A stretch of DNA of 64,000 nt from Oryzibacter oryziterrae (GCF_021864535.1 NZ_JAKJIC010000012.1:91463-155462); one strand, 5' to 3'; positions 25,021 through 34,007 are shown, counted from the stretch's first letter. The notes: generated by a model not told the origin, from the letters alone. Numbers and translations: made by a program.

Positions 25021-27141
25021 ATGATACGGGTCGGACAGTTGGTCGTTGGCGCTCTGCTTGCTGGAGCGCTTCAGGTTTCTGCAGCGCTGGCTGCCTCCCC
25101 GCAGGAAACGCTGGTCGCCGAGTTGCTGCAGATCGGGCAGCCAGGGGTCGCCGTGCAAATAAGTGGCAGCTCCTTCGATCCGACGACGCAATCGGTGTTG
25201 ATCGACAAGCTGACCTTCGGTACGCCGGGACAAGGCGACATTGTCGACACGTTCCAGGGCGTGACGATTGTCCGCCCGCAGAGGCACGCCGACGGAAGCA
25301 TCACCGCGGAACGGATTAGCGCCGCACTGTCCGAACTCAACATTCACTTCGATATCAAAAAGATCTCGCCTGCGATGGCGGACGCCATGCGCAAGCAGCA
25401 CGAAGCCCAGGTCAAGGCTTTCAAAGAGCGGCAGGCGAATCTTGGCCAACCGAATGTCGACGTCCCCGGCCTCGATCAGGACCCGACCCTTCCCGCCGAC
25501 GAAGTCATCACCCTGCGCAATGTGGCTTTCCAACGTGTGACGCTGCCGGCGACGCGACTGACCATCAAGCCTGACGCTACCCTAACGGAGAAGGCGCTGG
25601 TGGTCCTGCGATGGATGCGCGGCGTTTCCGCCGAACGGGTCGACAGCCCCGAAGTTGTGTTGGTTGCGACCCAGGGCAAGTCGCACTCGGACATCACCTG
25701 GAAGGGCCGGTGGGTCTCCGGCATGCACGGCCTCTCCTTCGATCAGGCTCACATGGACAGCGTATCCGAGGCGATGGAGTTTGACGGCAAGACGCTGCTG
25801 TCAGCGAAGCTGGGTACGTCCGATCTGTTTGGCGTGAACTATGGCGCCCTCATCGACGTGATCGATCCTGCCACGGATCGGTCGCAGCTGCCGCAGAGCG
25901 CCACCTTTATCCGCTCTGGCCGGATGGAAGACCTCGAAGTCGATATGATGGGCGCCAAGTTGATCGTCGGCTCGATGGAGCTGAGCGGCCAGCGGGTTCG
26001 GTTCGCGCCCAAATCGCTGATCGAGATCATGACGCCGATATTTGACGCCAGTTCTTCGTTCAAGGCCAATCCCGAGCCGACGGTGCGCAGCATGATCCCG
26101 GCAATCACGGGGCTGCTGGCCCAGATCGACAGCGCGACGGTGAAGGATATTTCCTTCACCCACGGCAAAGACGTTCGCGTGGAACTCGGATCACTTGACC
26201 TCCATGCGTTGAATGAATCGGGCCTTGGCAGCTACGCCTACAATAAACTCGACATCCAGCTGGCAAACGGCATGGAGTATTCGCTTGGCCGCTTCGCGAT
26301 CGAAGACGTCAAGGCGCCGGACTGGGACCCGCTGATTGACGCGGCGATAATGGCCAAGCAGTCGATTGCCAAGCAGGACCGCGGCCGTTTCGTTTCGAAG
26401 CTGCTGGCAGGCTTGCCGCAGCTTGGGCACCTTGAGTATTCCGGCTTTGAGTTTACAGACCCGGCGGGCAACGTGTCGAGCGCTTCGCTGGACTTGAGAG
26501 CGCGTGATTATGTCAACGGGCTGCCGCGCTATGTGGATGTGGCGCTTCGCGACTTCACCACGCCGGTGAGCACCTATGCGGGGACACCCACCGGTCAGTG
26601 GCTCGTCGATGCCGGGATTGCCAATGTAAACTACACGGTAGAGTTGACGCTGGAATGGGATACGGCCAAAGAAGAGTTCTACCTCAAGGCCCTGCATCTG
26701 AAGGCCAACGACCTGTTCGACGCCTATGTCGACCTGCAGCTTTCGAAGCTGCCGGCGTCGATCCTGGCGACACCCAAGGAGGAGCTGCAGGCCGCCATTC
26801 ACAAGGTAATGCTGTCAGGAGCGTCGATCACCTTCGCCAACCGTGGTGTGGTGGAGAAGGCCTTCGAGGTGCAGGCCAAGCGCATGAAGCAGGACCCGGC
26901 CAAGTTCCAGAAGACGGTGGCCAACGGATTGAGCGCGCTGCTGCCGATGGCCATCAAGGACAAGGACGTGCAGGGCTTGCTGCGGGAACCGCTGAAGACC
27001 TTCCTGCTCGACCCCAAGTCGCTGACGGTGCGGATCACGCCGGAGCACCCGCTGACACTTGGGGAAGTGGCCAGCTTTGGCGGTGTCGACCCAAAATACG
27101 GTGTCGCAGCGTTGCATCCGACGATCACCGTCAATCAGTGA
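25021..27141 (+). CDS. Exported protein of unknown function, paralogue 3
   Basis: A 706-residue protein from the ATG at 25021, chosen because it gives a clean signal peptide (MIRVGQLVVGALLAGALQ, cleavage near ALAASP); the Shine-Dalgarno is weak and ATG 25009 is an alternative. The N-terminus LVAELLQIGQPGVAVQISG then SFDPTTQSVLIDKLTFG matches paralogue 2. The C-terminus (KRMKQDPAKFQKTVANGL, then FLLDPKSLTVRITPEHPLTL) matches both other paralogues. It lacks the low-complexity linker. Long strand-rich repeats of about 150 residues appear. Function unknown; export and copy number in tandem suggest an envelope role. Confidence 0.85.
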   Translation: MIRVGQLVVGALLAGALQVSAALAASPQETLVAELLQIGQPGVAVQISGSSFDPTTQSVLIDKLTFGTPGQGDIVDTFQGVTIVRPQRHADGSITAERISAALSELNIHFDIKKISPAMADAMRKQHEAQVKAFKERQANLGQPNVDVPGLDQDPTLPADEVITLRNVAFQRVTLPATRLTIKPDATLTEKALVVLRWMRGVSAERVDSPEVVLVATQGKSHSDITWKGRWVSGMHGLSFDQAHMDSVSEAMEFDGKTLLSAKLGTSDLFGVNYGALIDVIDPATDRSQLPQSATFIRSGRMEDLEVDMMGAKLIVGSMELSGQRVRFAPKSLIEIMTPIFDASSSFKANPEPTVRSMIPAITGLLAQIDSATVKDISFTHGKDVRVELGSLDLHALNESGLGSYAYNKLDIQLANGMEYSLGRFAIEDVKAPDWDPLIDAAIMAKQSIAKQDRGRFVSKLLAGLPQLGHLEYSGFEFTDPAGNVSSASLDLRARDYVNGLPRYVDVALRDFTTPVSTYAGTPTGQWLVDAGIANVNYTVELTLEWDTAKEEFYLKALHLKANDLFDAYVDLQLSKLPASILATPKEELQAAIHKVMLSGASITFANRGVVEKAFEVQAKRMKQDPAKFQKTVANGLSALLPMAIKDKDVQGLLREPLKTFLLDPKSLTVRITPEHPLTLGEVASFGGVDPKYGVAALHPTITVNQ

Positions 27142-27171
27142 AACCTGTGGAAAGCAGGTATCGAACGCAAG

Positions 27172-27203
27172 AAGGCCGGGACGTTCGCCACGTCCCGGCC
27201 TTT
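27172..27203 (+). terminator. Rho-independent terminator after exported protein 3
   Basis: AAGGCCGGGACGT (27172-27184) and ACGTCCCGGCCTT (27190-27202) are perfectly complementary around TCGCC, followed by a short T-run. The rest of the gap to 27543 contains no supported gene. Confidence 0.8.
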
Positions 27204-27543
27204 GTGCTTGTGGCTTGGCCGTTTTCCGATGGGGAGGCGAAGCCGGGTATCGCGGGCGCGGCCGATCGGAGTGGCGGCGGAGACGTGCGACTGTTCGGCC
27301 GTTTCACAATGCCCCAGCGAGGGACAGCCGGGTGCCGCCGATCACGGAAACGTTCCGCTTGTTCACGTTTCCCGTCGCCGTCAAGTGACGCGTAGCCCCC
27401 TATTTACGTGATCGGATCGTCCCTATCTTGAGATCATCAGCGGCGGCGAAAGAAAACCAGACGCCGCCAGCCAAATGTTCAAGGTTTCCTCCAAGTCTTC
27501 TCTGCGCAAATGCGCAATGACTTCAAACAACGGGATGTCCATC

Positions 27544-27903
27544 ATGAAGAAGTTCGTTCTCTCCGCCGTCGCCCTCGCCGCTCTGGCTGCTCCGAGCCTT
27601 GCCTTTGCCAATGGCGTGACCTACTGGGATCCGTCGGCCAACTCGTCTTCCGGCGAGATCGTCACCGTGGTTCCGGGTGCCAATGCCGCCGCTCAGGCGG
27701 ACGCCGCCAAGGCCGACGCCAAGTCCTACGGCGCGCTGGTGTCCTTCTACGATCCGTCGGCCAATGACAGCTCGGGCGACATCGTGAAGGTTGCGGTCGG
27801 AACCGACCAGCCGCTGGTCGGCACCCACGACGCCGGCACGGGTTCGCAGGCCGGCCAGCTCGAGCGCTTCCTGCAGTATCGCGCCGACGCTCAGGACAAG
27901 TGA
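27544..27903 (+). CDS. Small exported protein with two DPSANxSSGxIV repeats
   Basis: A 119-residue protein with signal peptide MKKFVLSAVALAALAAPSLAFA. The mature part contains two copies of a short motif, YWDPSANSSSGEIVTVVPG and FYDPSANDSSGDIVKVAVG, about 45 residues apart, separated by an Ala/Asp-rich helix. I do not recognise the family. An ATG three codons upstream (27535) is possible; the chosen start gives the classic MKK signal. A strong terminator follows, and no neighbour shares the transcript. Confidence 0.8.
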   Translation: MKKFVLSAVALAALAAPSLAFANGVTYWDPSANSSSGEIVTVVPGANAAAQADAAKADAKSYGALVSFYDPSANDSSGDIVKVAVGTDQPLVGTHDAGTGSQAGQLERFLQYRADAQDK

Positions 27904-27942
27904 ACGCCTGACGTTTCCTCCTCCCAATCCTCCCCCAGAAAG

Positions 27943-27971
27943 CGCGCCGGTTCCTCCCCGGCGCGTTTTTT
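27943..27971 (+). terminator. Rho-independent terminator after the repeat-containing small protein
   Basis: CGCGCCGG (27943-27950) pairs with CCGGCGCG (27958-27965) around TTCCTCC, followed by six T. The remaining gap to 28266 holds a further small hairpin-rich stretch but no supported gene. Confidence 0.85.
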
Positions 27972-28266
27972 GGTTTTTGGGGATGAAAGGTCATTGGAGC
28001 CCTTGGGGTGATCCCAAAAACAAGAAAGGCCGGGAAGGTCGCCCCTTCCCGGCCCACGTCATTCTTGATGGCGCTTGCGTCGGCGGGGCTTGTAGAGGCG
28101 GGAGTGCCGTACGTTTCAGAACTTGAGCAAAGCTTGCTAGGCTAAAAAAGTTCCAAACAACAATCTCTGACTGCGTTATCAGACACGGTTGCATGGAGCG
28201 AAGCTCTGAAATAGGGTCCGTGCGACACCACCTTTGAGTTCCCAAAGGCGTGGAGTGGAGACCCAG

Positions 28267-28644
28267 ATGTTCGGAAAACTCGTCACCGCGGCTGTCTTGA
28301 TTGTCGCAACAGCCACCTCGTCTCAAGCGGCATGCTCGCTGACAAATGCCACCGGCAAATGGAGCGTCACTTGGCTCCAATACGAACCGGTATCAGCGGG
28401 TGAAAACTATATGTCTCCGACCGGTGCCGTCTGCACCGGAACGATCTCTGCAAAAAGCGCAACCGTCGCGACGCTCACAACGACGTGCCGCAGTGGTGAC
28501 AAGCAGACTGGCACATTGAAACTTGTCAACAAGAACACGTGCAGCGTCACTGTTGGAGATTCAAAGGGCCACTTCGACTCCTCCATGCAGATGTTCATCC
28601 TCAATACAAAAGGGGATTCTCTCATCGGAAACAAGATGTTCTAA
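28267..28644 (+). CDS. Small exported four-cysteine protein, copy 2
   Basis: A 125-residue paralogue of the gene at 24337-24717. The ATG at 28267 follows GTGGAGTGGAGACCCAG and gives signal peptide MFGKLVTAAVLIVATATS. Mature Cys positions (AACSL, GAVCTGT, TTTCRSG, KNTCSVT) and the end block KGHFDSSMQMFILN...GNKMF match copy 1. The middle has diverged, so the duplication is old. Local GC content is lower than in neighbouring genes. Function unknown. Confidence 0.85.
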   Translation: MFGKLVTAAVLIVATATSSQAACSLTNATGKWSVTWLQYEPVSAGENYMSPTGAVCTGTISAKSATVATLTTTCRSGDKQTGTLKLVNKNTCSVTVGDSKGHFDSSMQMFILNTKGDSLIGNKMF

Positions 28645-28651
28645 AAACAAG

Positions 28652-28680
28652 AAGGCGGGCCAGTGATGACCCGCCTTTTT
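28652..28680 (+). terminator. Rho-independent terminator between the small Cys protein and aspS
   Basis: AAGGCGGG (28652-28659) pairs with CCCGCCTT (28670-28677) and ends in five T. The A-rich left side could serve the convergent aspS gene as well. Confidence 0.85.
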
Positions 28681-28701
28681 CAGTGAAGCGCTTCACTACC
28701 C

Positions 28702-30483
28702 TCAGTTGGGCAGGTTGAGCTTGATGTGCAGTTCGCGCAGCTGCTTGAGCGAGGCTTCCGAAGGGGCGCCCATGAGGGGGTCTTCGGCGCGCTGGTTCAT
28801 CGGGAACAGCGTGATCTCGCGCAGGTTCTGGGCGCCGCAGAGCAGCATGACCACGCGGTCGATGCCGAAGGCGCAGCCGCCGTGCGGGGGGGCGCCATAC
28901 TGGAAGGCGCGGTACATGCCGCCGAAGCGCTCCTCGACGTCGGTCTTGGAGAGGCCGACGAGTTCGAAGGCCTTGACCATGGTCTCGGGGCTCTGGTTAC
29001 GGATCGAGCCGGAGGCGATCTCGTAGCCGTTGCAGACGGCATCATACTGGAAGGCCTTGATGGTGAGCGGGTCCTGGCTCTCAAGCGCCTTCAGGCCGCC
29101 CTGCGGCATGGAGAAGGGATTGTGGGCGAACTCGACCTTCTTCTCTTCCTCGTCCCATTCGTAGAAGGGGAAGTCGACGATCCAGCAGAACTCGTAACGC
29201 TCGGTGTCCACGAGGTTCAGGTCGAAGCCGACGCGGTTGCGGGCCTCGCCGGCGAACTTGTAGAACTTCTTCGGATCGCCGGCGACGAAGAACACCGCGT
29301 CGCCCTCGCCGAGGCCGAGCTGGGTGCGGATCGCCTCGGTACGCTCCGGGCCGATGTTCTTGGCAAGCGGGCCGGCGCCTTCGAGCGCGCCGTTCTCGGT
29401 GCGCCAGAAGATGTAGCCGAGGCCCGGCTGGCCGGCGCCCTGGGCCCAGGAATTCATGCGATCGCAGAAGGCACGGCTGCCGCCTGATTTGGCGGGGATG
29501 GCCCAGACTTCGGTCTTGGGATCGGCCTCGATCATGCGGGCGAAGACCTTGAAGCCGGAGCCGGCGAAATGCTCGGTGACCGCTTCCATGATGATCGGGT
29601 TGCGCAGGTCGGGCTTGTCGGAGCCATACTTGCGGATCGCCTCGTCGTAGGGAATGCGCGGCCAGTCCTTGGTGACGGGCTTGCCCTCGGCGAATTCCTC
29701 GAAGACGGCGGTGATGACCGGCGTCATGGTGTTCCAGACGTCTTCCTGGGTGACGAAGCTCATCTCAAGGTCGAGCTGGTAGAACTCGCCCGGCAGACGG
29801 TCGGCGCGCGGGTCCTCGTCGCGGAAGCAGGGGGCGATCTGGAAATAGCGGTCGAAGCCGGCGACCATCAACAGCTGCTTGTACTGCTGCGGCGCTTGCG
29901 GCAGGGCGTAGAACTTGCCCGGATGGATGCGCGAGGGCACCAGGAAGTCGCGCGCGCCTTCCGGCGAGGAGGCGGTGAGGATCGGCGTCGAATATTCGGC
30001 AAAGCCGGAGTCTTCCATGCGGCGGCGCATGGAGCGGATGACCTTGGTGCGCTTGACGATATTGGCGTGCAGCGTCTCGCGGCGCAGGTCGAGGAAGCGG
30101 TACTTGAGTCGCACGTCCTCGGGATATTCGGGCTCGCCGAACACCGGCAGCGGCAGATCCTTGGCGACGCCGAGCACTTCGAGATCGGTGATGAACACCT
30201 CGACCTCGCCGGTGGGCAGGTTCGGGTTGACGGTCTCGGGCGTGCGGGCCTTCACCAGTACGTCAACCTTGATCACCCATTCCGAGCGCAGGGACTCGGC
30301 CAGCTTGAAGGCGGCGGAGTCGGGATCGACGACGCACTGGGTCATGCCATAGTGGTCGCGCAGGTCGATGAACAGCAGGCCTCCATGATCGCGCACGCGA
30401 TGCACCCAGCCGGACAGGCGCACATTCTGGCCGACGTGGGAAGCACGTAGTTCGCCGCAGGTGTGTGTCCGGTAGGCATGCAT
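28702..30483 (-). CDS. aspS: Aspartyl-tRNA synthetase
   Basis: A 593-residue class II synthetase of the bacterial type, charging tRNA-Asp (and, in organisms lacking AsnRS, often tRNA-Asn). The N-terminal OB fold starts [19 protein letters not shown]; motif 2 contains [25 protein letters not shown]; the GAD insertion lies in the middle; motif 3 is [15 protein letters not shown] chose the ATG at 30483; the upstream ATG at 30570 adds 29 residues without family resemblance. Length fits the bacterial AspRS norm of about 590. Single gene, convergent with the small Cys gene. Confidence 0.97.
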   Translation of the reverse strand: MHAYRTHTCGELRASHVGQNVRLSGWVHRVRDHGGLLFIDLRDHYGMTQCVVDPDSAAFKLAESLRSEWVIKVDVLVKARTPETVNPNLPTGEVEVFITDLEVLGVAKDLPLPVFGEPEYPEDVRLKYRFLDLRRETLHANIVKRTKVIRSMRRRMEDSGFAEYSTPILTASSPEGARDFLVPSRIHPGKFYALPQAPQQYKQLLMVAGFDRYFQIAPCFRDEDPRADRLPGEFYQLDLEMSFVTQEDVWNTMTPVITAVFEEFAEGKPVTKDWPRIPYDEAIRKYGSDKPDLRNPIIMEAVTEHFAGSGFKVFARMIEADPKTEVWAIPAKSGGSRAFCDRMNSWAQGAGQPGLGYIFWRTENGALEGAGPLAKNIGPERTEAIRTQLGLGEGDAVFFVAGDPKKFYKFAGEARNRVGFDLNLVDTERYEFCWIVDFPFYEWDEEEKKVEFAHNPFSMPQGGLKALESQDPLTIKAFQYDAVCNGYEIASGSIRNQSPETMVKAFELVGLSKTDVEERFGGMYRAFQYGAPPHGGCAFGIDRVVMLLCGAQNLREITLFPMNQRAEDPLMGAPSEASLKQLRELHIKLNLPN

Positions 30484-30998
30484 GATGGTCGATCCTGTTG
30501 TTCTTTTGCAGAAATACAAACGCAAAAAGCCCCAAACGGGGGCCGATTTGCACCGGCGCGACAAGCGCACGGCAAGGCGGATTTGTCAAGGTTGGGGATG
30601 GGTGCGGGATGGGGATTCCGCGCCCTGCCAAGAGGTGGTCCGCCAGACGCTGGCAGGCGCGCGGCGATAAACCGATGCGGACCTTCGGACTTTCTTGTCC
30701 TGACTGCGTGGATGGTCCGCCTCCGCGGACCATGACAACCTTGTGGTGTTTGGCGAAGGCTGGTTTTCCACCTGAGACCAGGTGACGGTTAGCCCTGCGG
30801 GCAAACAGTCATCGGCATTCGGCGAAGCTTCTTTTACAGAGGAAGCCGGTTGCGCAAAGCCCCTTAGCCGCCTCAGACTCATTGCTGTCATGGAAGCGTG
30901 GCACAAGCCCTTGCCTAGACGGCGAAGGGATGGGTGAGTCGGTTTGATGGCTCGTCATCGCTCGAACGTTGATCCGCATTCGAACCCGATAGGCCATC
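30484..30998. other. Divergent intergenic region aspS-btaA
   Basis: The 515 bases hold no supported gene. Visible structures are a perfect hairpin, ATGGTCCGC-CTCC-GCGGACCAT (30712-30733), and a shorter one, CACCT-N6-AGGTG (30769-30784). One perfect PHO-box half-site, CTGTCAT (30884-30890), lies about 110 bases upstream of btaA, but the second half-site is poor. Promoters for both divergent genes should be here. Confidence 0.45.
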
Positions 30999-32231
30999 AT
31001 GACCAAGCAAAAGACCGCCAAGCTGCTTGCCGACGCCGTGCACGCCAACAAGATCACGTCCAAGCGCGGCATGCTGGAACGCCTGTTCACGCTGGCTTTT
31101 TCCGGTCTTGTCTATCCGCAGATCTGGGAAGATCCCGATGTGGACATGGCGGCGCTGGAGCTGGGACCGGGCAAGAGCATCATCACCATCGCCTCGGGCG
31201 GCTGCAACGTGATGAACTACCTGACGGCCAGCCCGGCCAAGATCCATGCGGTGGATCTCAACCCGGCTCATATCGCGCTGCTCAAGCTGAAGCTGACCGC
31301 CGTGCGCGCCCTGCCTGGCCATGAGGCCTTCTTCCGCTTCTTCGGCCATGCCGACGAGAAGGAGAACACCGCCCGTTACGACCGCTTCGTCAAGGACGCG
31401 CTGCCGGAAGATGCGCGCGCCTATTGGGAGACGCGCGGGCTGATGGGCCGCCGGCAGATCTCGATCTTCACGCGCAACATCTATCGCTACGGCCTGCTCG
31501 GCCGCTTCATCGGTATCACGCATTTCCTGGCCAAGGCCTATGGCAAGAATCCGCGCCTGATGCTGACGGCGCAGGGTCTCGACGACCAGCGCCGCCTGTT
31601 CGAGGAAAATCTGGCGCCGGTGTTCGACAGCAAGTTCGTCCGCTGGCTCTGCCGCATGCCGGTGTCGCTCTACGGCCTCGGCATTCCGCCGGCGCAATAT
31701 GCCTATCTGAGCGCCGACGCCGGCGGCAATGTGGCGGATCTGCTCAAGCAGCGCCTCGAGCGGCTCGCCTGCGACTTCCCGATGGAAGACAATTACTTCG
31801 CCTGGCAGGCCTTCGGCCGCGGCTATGACCGCGCCGACCGCCGCGCCATTCCGCGCTATCTCGCCCACGACTCCTTCGACACCCTGCGCGCCAACGCCGA
31901 CCGGGTGGAAGCCACGCAGCAGTCGATGACGGTGCGCCTGTCGGAAATGGAGGCGGAGAGCCTCGACGGTTACGTGCTGCTCGACGCGCAGGACTGGATG
32001 ACCCACGCGCAGATGGCCGACCTCTGGACCGAGATCACCCGCACCGCCAAGCCGGGCGCGCGCGTGATCTTCCGCACCGCCGGCCTGGACAGCCCGATCG
32101 AGGCGGCCCTGCCGGCCGCGATCCGCGAGCAGTGGGCTTATGATCCCTCGACGGTGGCGGGCTATGTGGCACGCGATCGCTCGTCGATCTACGGCGGCTT
32201 CCACCTCTATACGCGCAAGGTGGCTGCGTGA
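30999..32231 (+). CDS. btaA: BtaA, SAM:diacylglycerol 3-amino-3-carboxypropyltransferase
   Basis: A 410-residue DUF3419 protein. BtaA transfers the aminocarboxypropyl group of S-adenosylmethionine to diacylglycerol, making diacylglyceryl homoserine, the first step to betaine lipid DGTS. Motifs are FSGLVYPQIWEDPDVDMAAL, the nucleotide-binding strand-loop IITIASGGCNVMNYL then AVDLNPAHIALLKLKL, and DNYFAWQAFGR. The stop overlaps the GTG start of the btaB-like gene (GTGA at 32228-32231), matching the known btaAB operon of rhizobia and Rhodobacter. Typically induced under phosphate limitation, when phospholipids are replaced. Confidence 0.93.
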   Translation: MTKQKTAKLLADAVHANKITSKRGMLERLFTLAFSGLVYPQIWEDPDVDMAALELGPGKSIITIASGGCNVMNYLTASPAKIHAVDLNPAHIALLKLKLTAVRALPGHEAFFRFFGHADEKENTARYDRFVKDALPEDARAYWETRGLMGRRQISIFTRNIYRYGLLGRFIGITHFLAKAYGKNPRLMLTAQGLDDQRRLFEENLAPVFDSKFVRWLCRMPVSLYGLGIPPAQYAYLSADAGGNVADLLKQRLERLACDFPMEDNYFAWQAFGRGYDRADRRAIPRYLAHDSFDTLRANADRVEATQQSMTVRLSEMEAESLDGYVLLDAQDWMTHAQMADLWTEITRTAKPGARVIFRTAGLDSPIEAALPAAIREQWAYDPSTVAGYVARDRSSIYGGFHLYTRKVAA

Positions 32232-32875
32232 GCGGGGCGGCCAGTGCCGACCATGCGGTGGCCATGGACCGCATGTACCGGCTGACGCGGCATGTCTATG
32301 ACCTGACGCGCAAGCCCTATCTGCTCGGCCGCGACCGGATGATCGACGCCCTCGGCGTGCCGCCGGGCGGCAGCGTGCTGGAAATGGGCTGCGGCACCGG
32401 GCGCAACCTCGTCAAGGTGGGCGAGTGCTATCCGGGAGCCCGGCTGCACGGCTTCGACATCTCGACAGAAATGCTAAAGACGGCGGAGCGCAATGTGCGC
32501 AGCGCCGGCGCGCAGGTGCAGCTGACGCGGGGCGACGCCACCGTGTTCGATCCGTCGCCGGCCTTCGGGCGGGCACGGTTCGACCGGGTGTATTTCTCCT
32601 ACACGCTGTCCATGGTGCCGGACTGGCGGGCGGCGCTCAGGCACGGCCTGGCTCTGACCGCCGAGGACGGCGTGTTCGCCGTGGTGGACTTCGGCTTTTG
32701 TGAAGGCCTGGGAGCCCTGCCCCGCGCATTGCTGCATGGCTGGCTGAAGCTGTTCCACGTGAGCCCGCGGGCGGAGCTGGAAGCGGAAATGGCGGCGCTG
32801 GCCCGTGCGAACGGTCAGCGCCTCAGGTTCGAGCGGCCGTTTGGCGGTTACGCGCAGATCGGACTGATCGGCTGA
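32228..32875 (+). CDS. btaB: BtaB, SAM-dependent N-methyltransferase (betaine lipid synthesis)
   Basis: A 215-residue class I methyltransferase, started with GTG at 32228 inside the btaA stop. The SAM-binding motif I is VLEMGCGTGRNLVKVG; motif II is LHGFDISTEMLKTA; later LTRGDATVF and YFSYTLSMVPDWRAAL. The N-terminus MDRMYRLTRHVYDLTRKPYLLGRD is characteristic of BtaB, which methylates diacylglyceryl homoserine three times to DGTS. Operon position directly after btaA makes the assignment firm. No third gene follows; a dispersed palindromic element begins 20 bases after the stop. Confidence 0.93.
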   Translation: MSGAASADHAVAMDRMYRLTRHVYDLTRKPYLLGRDRMIDALGVPPGGSVLEMGCGTGRNLVKVGECYPGARLHGFDISTEMLKTAERNVRSAGAQVQLTRGDATVFDPSPAFGRARFDRVYFSYTLSMVPDWRAALRHGLALTAEDGVFAVVDFGFCEGLGALPRALLHGWLKLFHVSPRAELEAEMAALARANGQRLRFERPFGGYAQIGLIG

Positions 32876-32896
32876 TCATACCAACTCGCCAGAATG

Positions 32897-33002
32897 CTGA
32901 CGCATTGGCTCATTGAGAACAATTCGAATTTCTCATTTGCGTCAAAGGCATGAGAAATTCGAATACGGAATACCAAGTGGAATTTTCAATGGCACTTGGT
33001 AT
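32897..33002. repeat. Dispersed palindromic element, copy 2
   Basis: After GACGCATTGG (32899-32908) comes ATTCGAATTTCTCAT (32922-32936), a perfect 15-base inverted repeat of ATGAGAAATTCGAAT (32950-32964), then ATACCAAGTG (32970-32979) paired with CACTTGGTAT (32993-33002). The first portion matches the copy at 18161-18215. The hairpins lie between convergent genes (btaB and the META lipoprotein) and could end transcription or act as a mobile REP-like unit. Confidence 0.8.
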
Positions 33003-33403
33003 CAATCGGCGCGGGCGAGGTCGACGACGGCCTTGCCCTCGGCGTCCAGCAGCTTGGCACTGTTCTCGCCCAACTCGACCGAGACGGCGCGGGTTTCGAG
33101 CGCCTGCAGCAGGGCGCGCTCGACGGCCATGGCCGGACCCTTGCAGGCCATGCGCGTGGTGGCGAGACCGGAAAAGCGCACCTTGCTGCCCTGCAGATCA
33201 GCATTGCCGGTGAGGCGATTGCAGCCGGCAAAGCCGGTCACCTTGTCGCCGTCGAGCGACAGGGTCGGAACGATACCGTTGAGCTCGACGCCTTCGATGC
33301 GTGTCACGCGCCACTTCATGTCGAACCCCTCCGCCTGACAGGCGGCGACGGTGAGCAGGGCAAGCGACAAAGCTGCCCAGTTGCCTTTGCTCCAACGCAC
33401 CAT
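33002..33403 (-). CDS. META domain-containing lipoprotein (HslJ-like)
   Basis: A 133-residue protein from the ATG at 33403. The N-terminus is a lipoprotein signal with lipobox LTVAAC, Cys22 being the acylated residue. The mature part has the META/HslJ pattern: MKWRVTRIEG, LSLDGDKVTGFAGCNRLTGNADL, RFSGLATTRMACKGPAM and E..LLQALE. The paired Cys in GCNRLTG and MACKG are typical and probably form a disulfide. HslJ-type proteins sit in the outer membrane and have been linked to stress or drug tolerance; the exact function is unknown. Monocistronic. Confidence 0.87.
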   Translation of the reverse strand: MVRWSKGNWAALSLALLTVAACQAEGFDMKWRVTRIEGVELNGIVPTLSLDGDKVTGFAGCNRLTGNADLQGSKVRFSGLATTRMACKGPAMAVERALLQALETRAVSVELGENSAKLLDAEGKAVVDLARAD

Positions 33404-33510
33404 GACGCCCCCTCCCGTGATTTGTTGGCGGGGATGGTGGCAGGAAGTGGCGAAGGGGGCAAGAGTGGGCGTGACAGACGAAGGGTGGTGCGCCCTTGTT
33501 TTCCCTGGGT

Positions 33511-33560
33511 TTACCCCCCTCGCCAACTCTCCCCCTCAAGGGGGGAGAGAGTGAGTTGAG
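33511..33560. repeat. Single copy of the C-rich/G-rich palindromic repeat
   Basis: TTACCCCCCTCGCCAACTCT followed by a hairpin of CTCTCCCCCT-CAA-GGGGGGAGAG matches the units at 12874-13122, including the preceding GGGT. It lies between the META lipoprotein and VOC genes, which confirms dispersal of the family over the chromosome. Confidence 0.85.
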
Positions 33561-33617
33561 ATGACCGGCGCAAGCCTTTGAAGGCATTCGCCATTGCCGC
33601 GACCTCAGAGCCAGAGG

Positions 33618-34007
33618 TCACTCCGGCAGGTGATAGACCGCCTCGATGTTGTGGCCGTCGGGATCGAAGACGAAGGCGCCGTAATAGTTGGGGTGATAGT
33701 GCGGACGCAGGCCGGGAGGACCGTTGTCGCGGGCGCCGAGAGCAATGGCGGCTTCGTAGAAGGCGCGGACGGCGGCGCGGTTGGGCGCGGCGAAGGCGAC
33801 GTGCAGGCTGCCGCTCAGCGGGGCACCACCGTCACCGATCCAGAAGTCCGGCTTGTCGCCGAAGCCATAGCCGGCGTGCTGCGAGCCGCCGGTCATTTCG
33901 GCCGTGACGTCGACCAGACGAGCGCCGCCAATCGCGGCGAGAACGTGATCGTAAAAGGCGCGCGACTTCTCGAAGTCGGCTACGGGAAATCCAATATGAT
34001 CAAGCAT
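33618..34007 (-). CDS. VOC (glyoxalase/bleomycin-resistance) family protein
   Basis: A 129-residue single VOC module. It begins MLDHIGFPVADFEKSRAFYDHVLAAIG and ends YYGAFVFDPDGHNIEAVYH, the two beta-alpha-beta-beta-beta halves of the fold. Metal-ligand candidates are His4, His61-region in SLHVAF and Glu in IEAVYH. Such proteins include glyoxalases, dioxygenases and antibiotic-binding proteins; the sequence does not allow a choice. A stem-loop (GCCTCCTGTCGGGGTGTGTCCGACAGGAGG) overlaps its start region near 34013-34042. Confidence 0.88.
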   Translation of the reverse strand: MLDHIGFPVADFEKSRAFYDHVLAAIGGARLVDVTAEMTGGSQHAGYGFGDKPDFWIGDGGAPLSGSLHVAFAAPNRAAVRAFYEAAIALGARDNGPPGLRPHYHPNYYGAFVFDPDGHNIEAVYHLPE

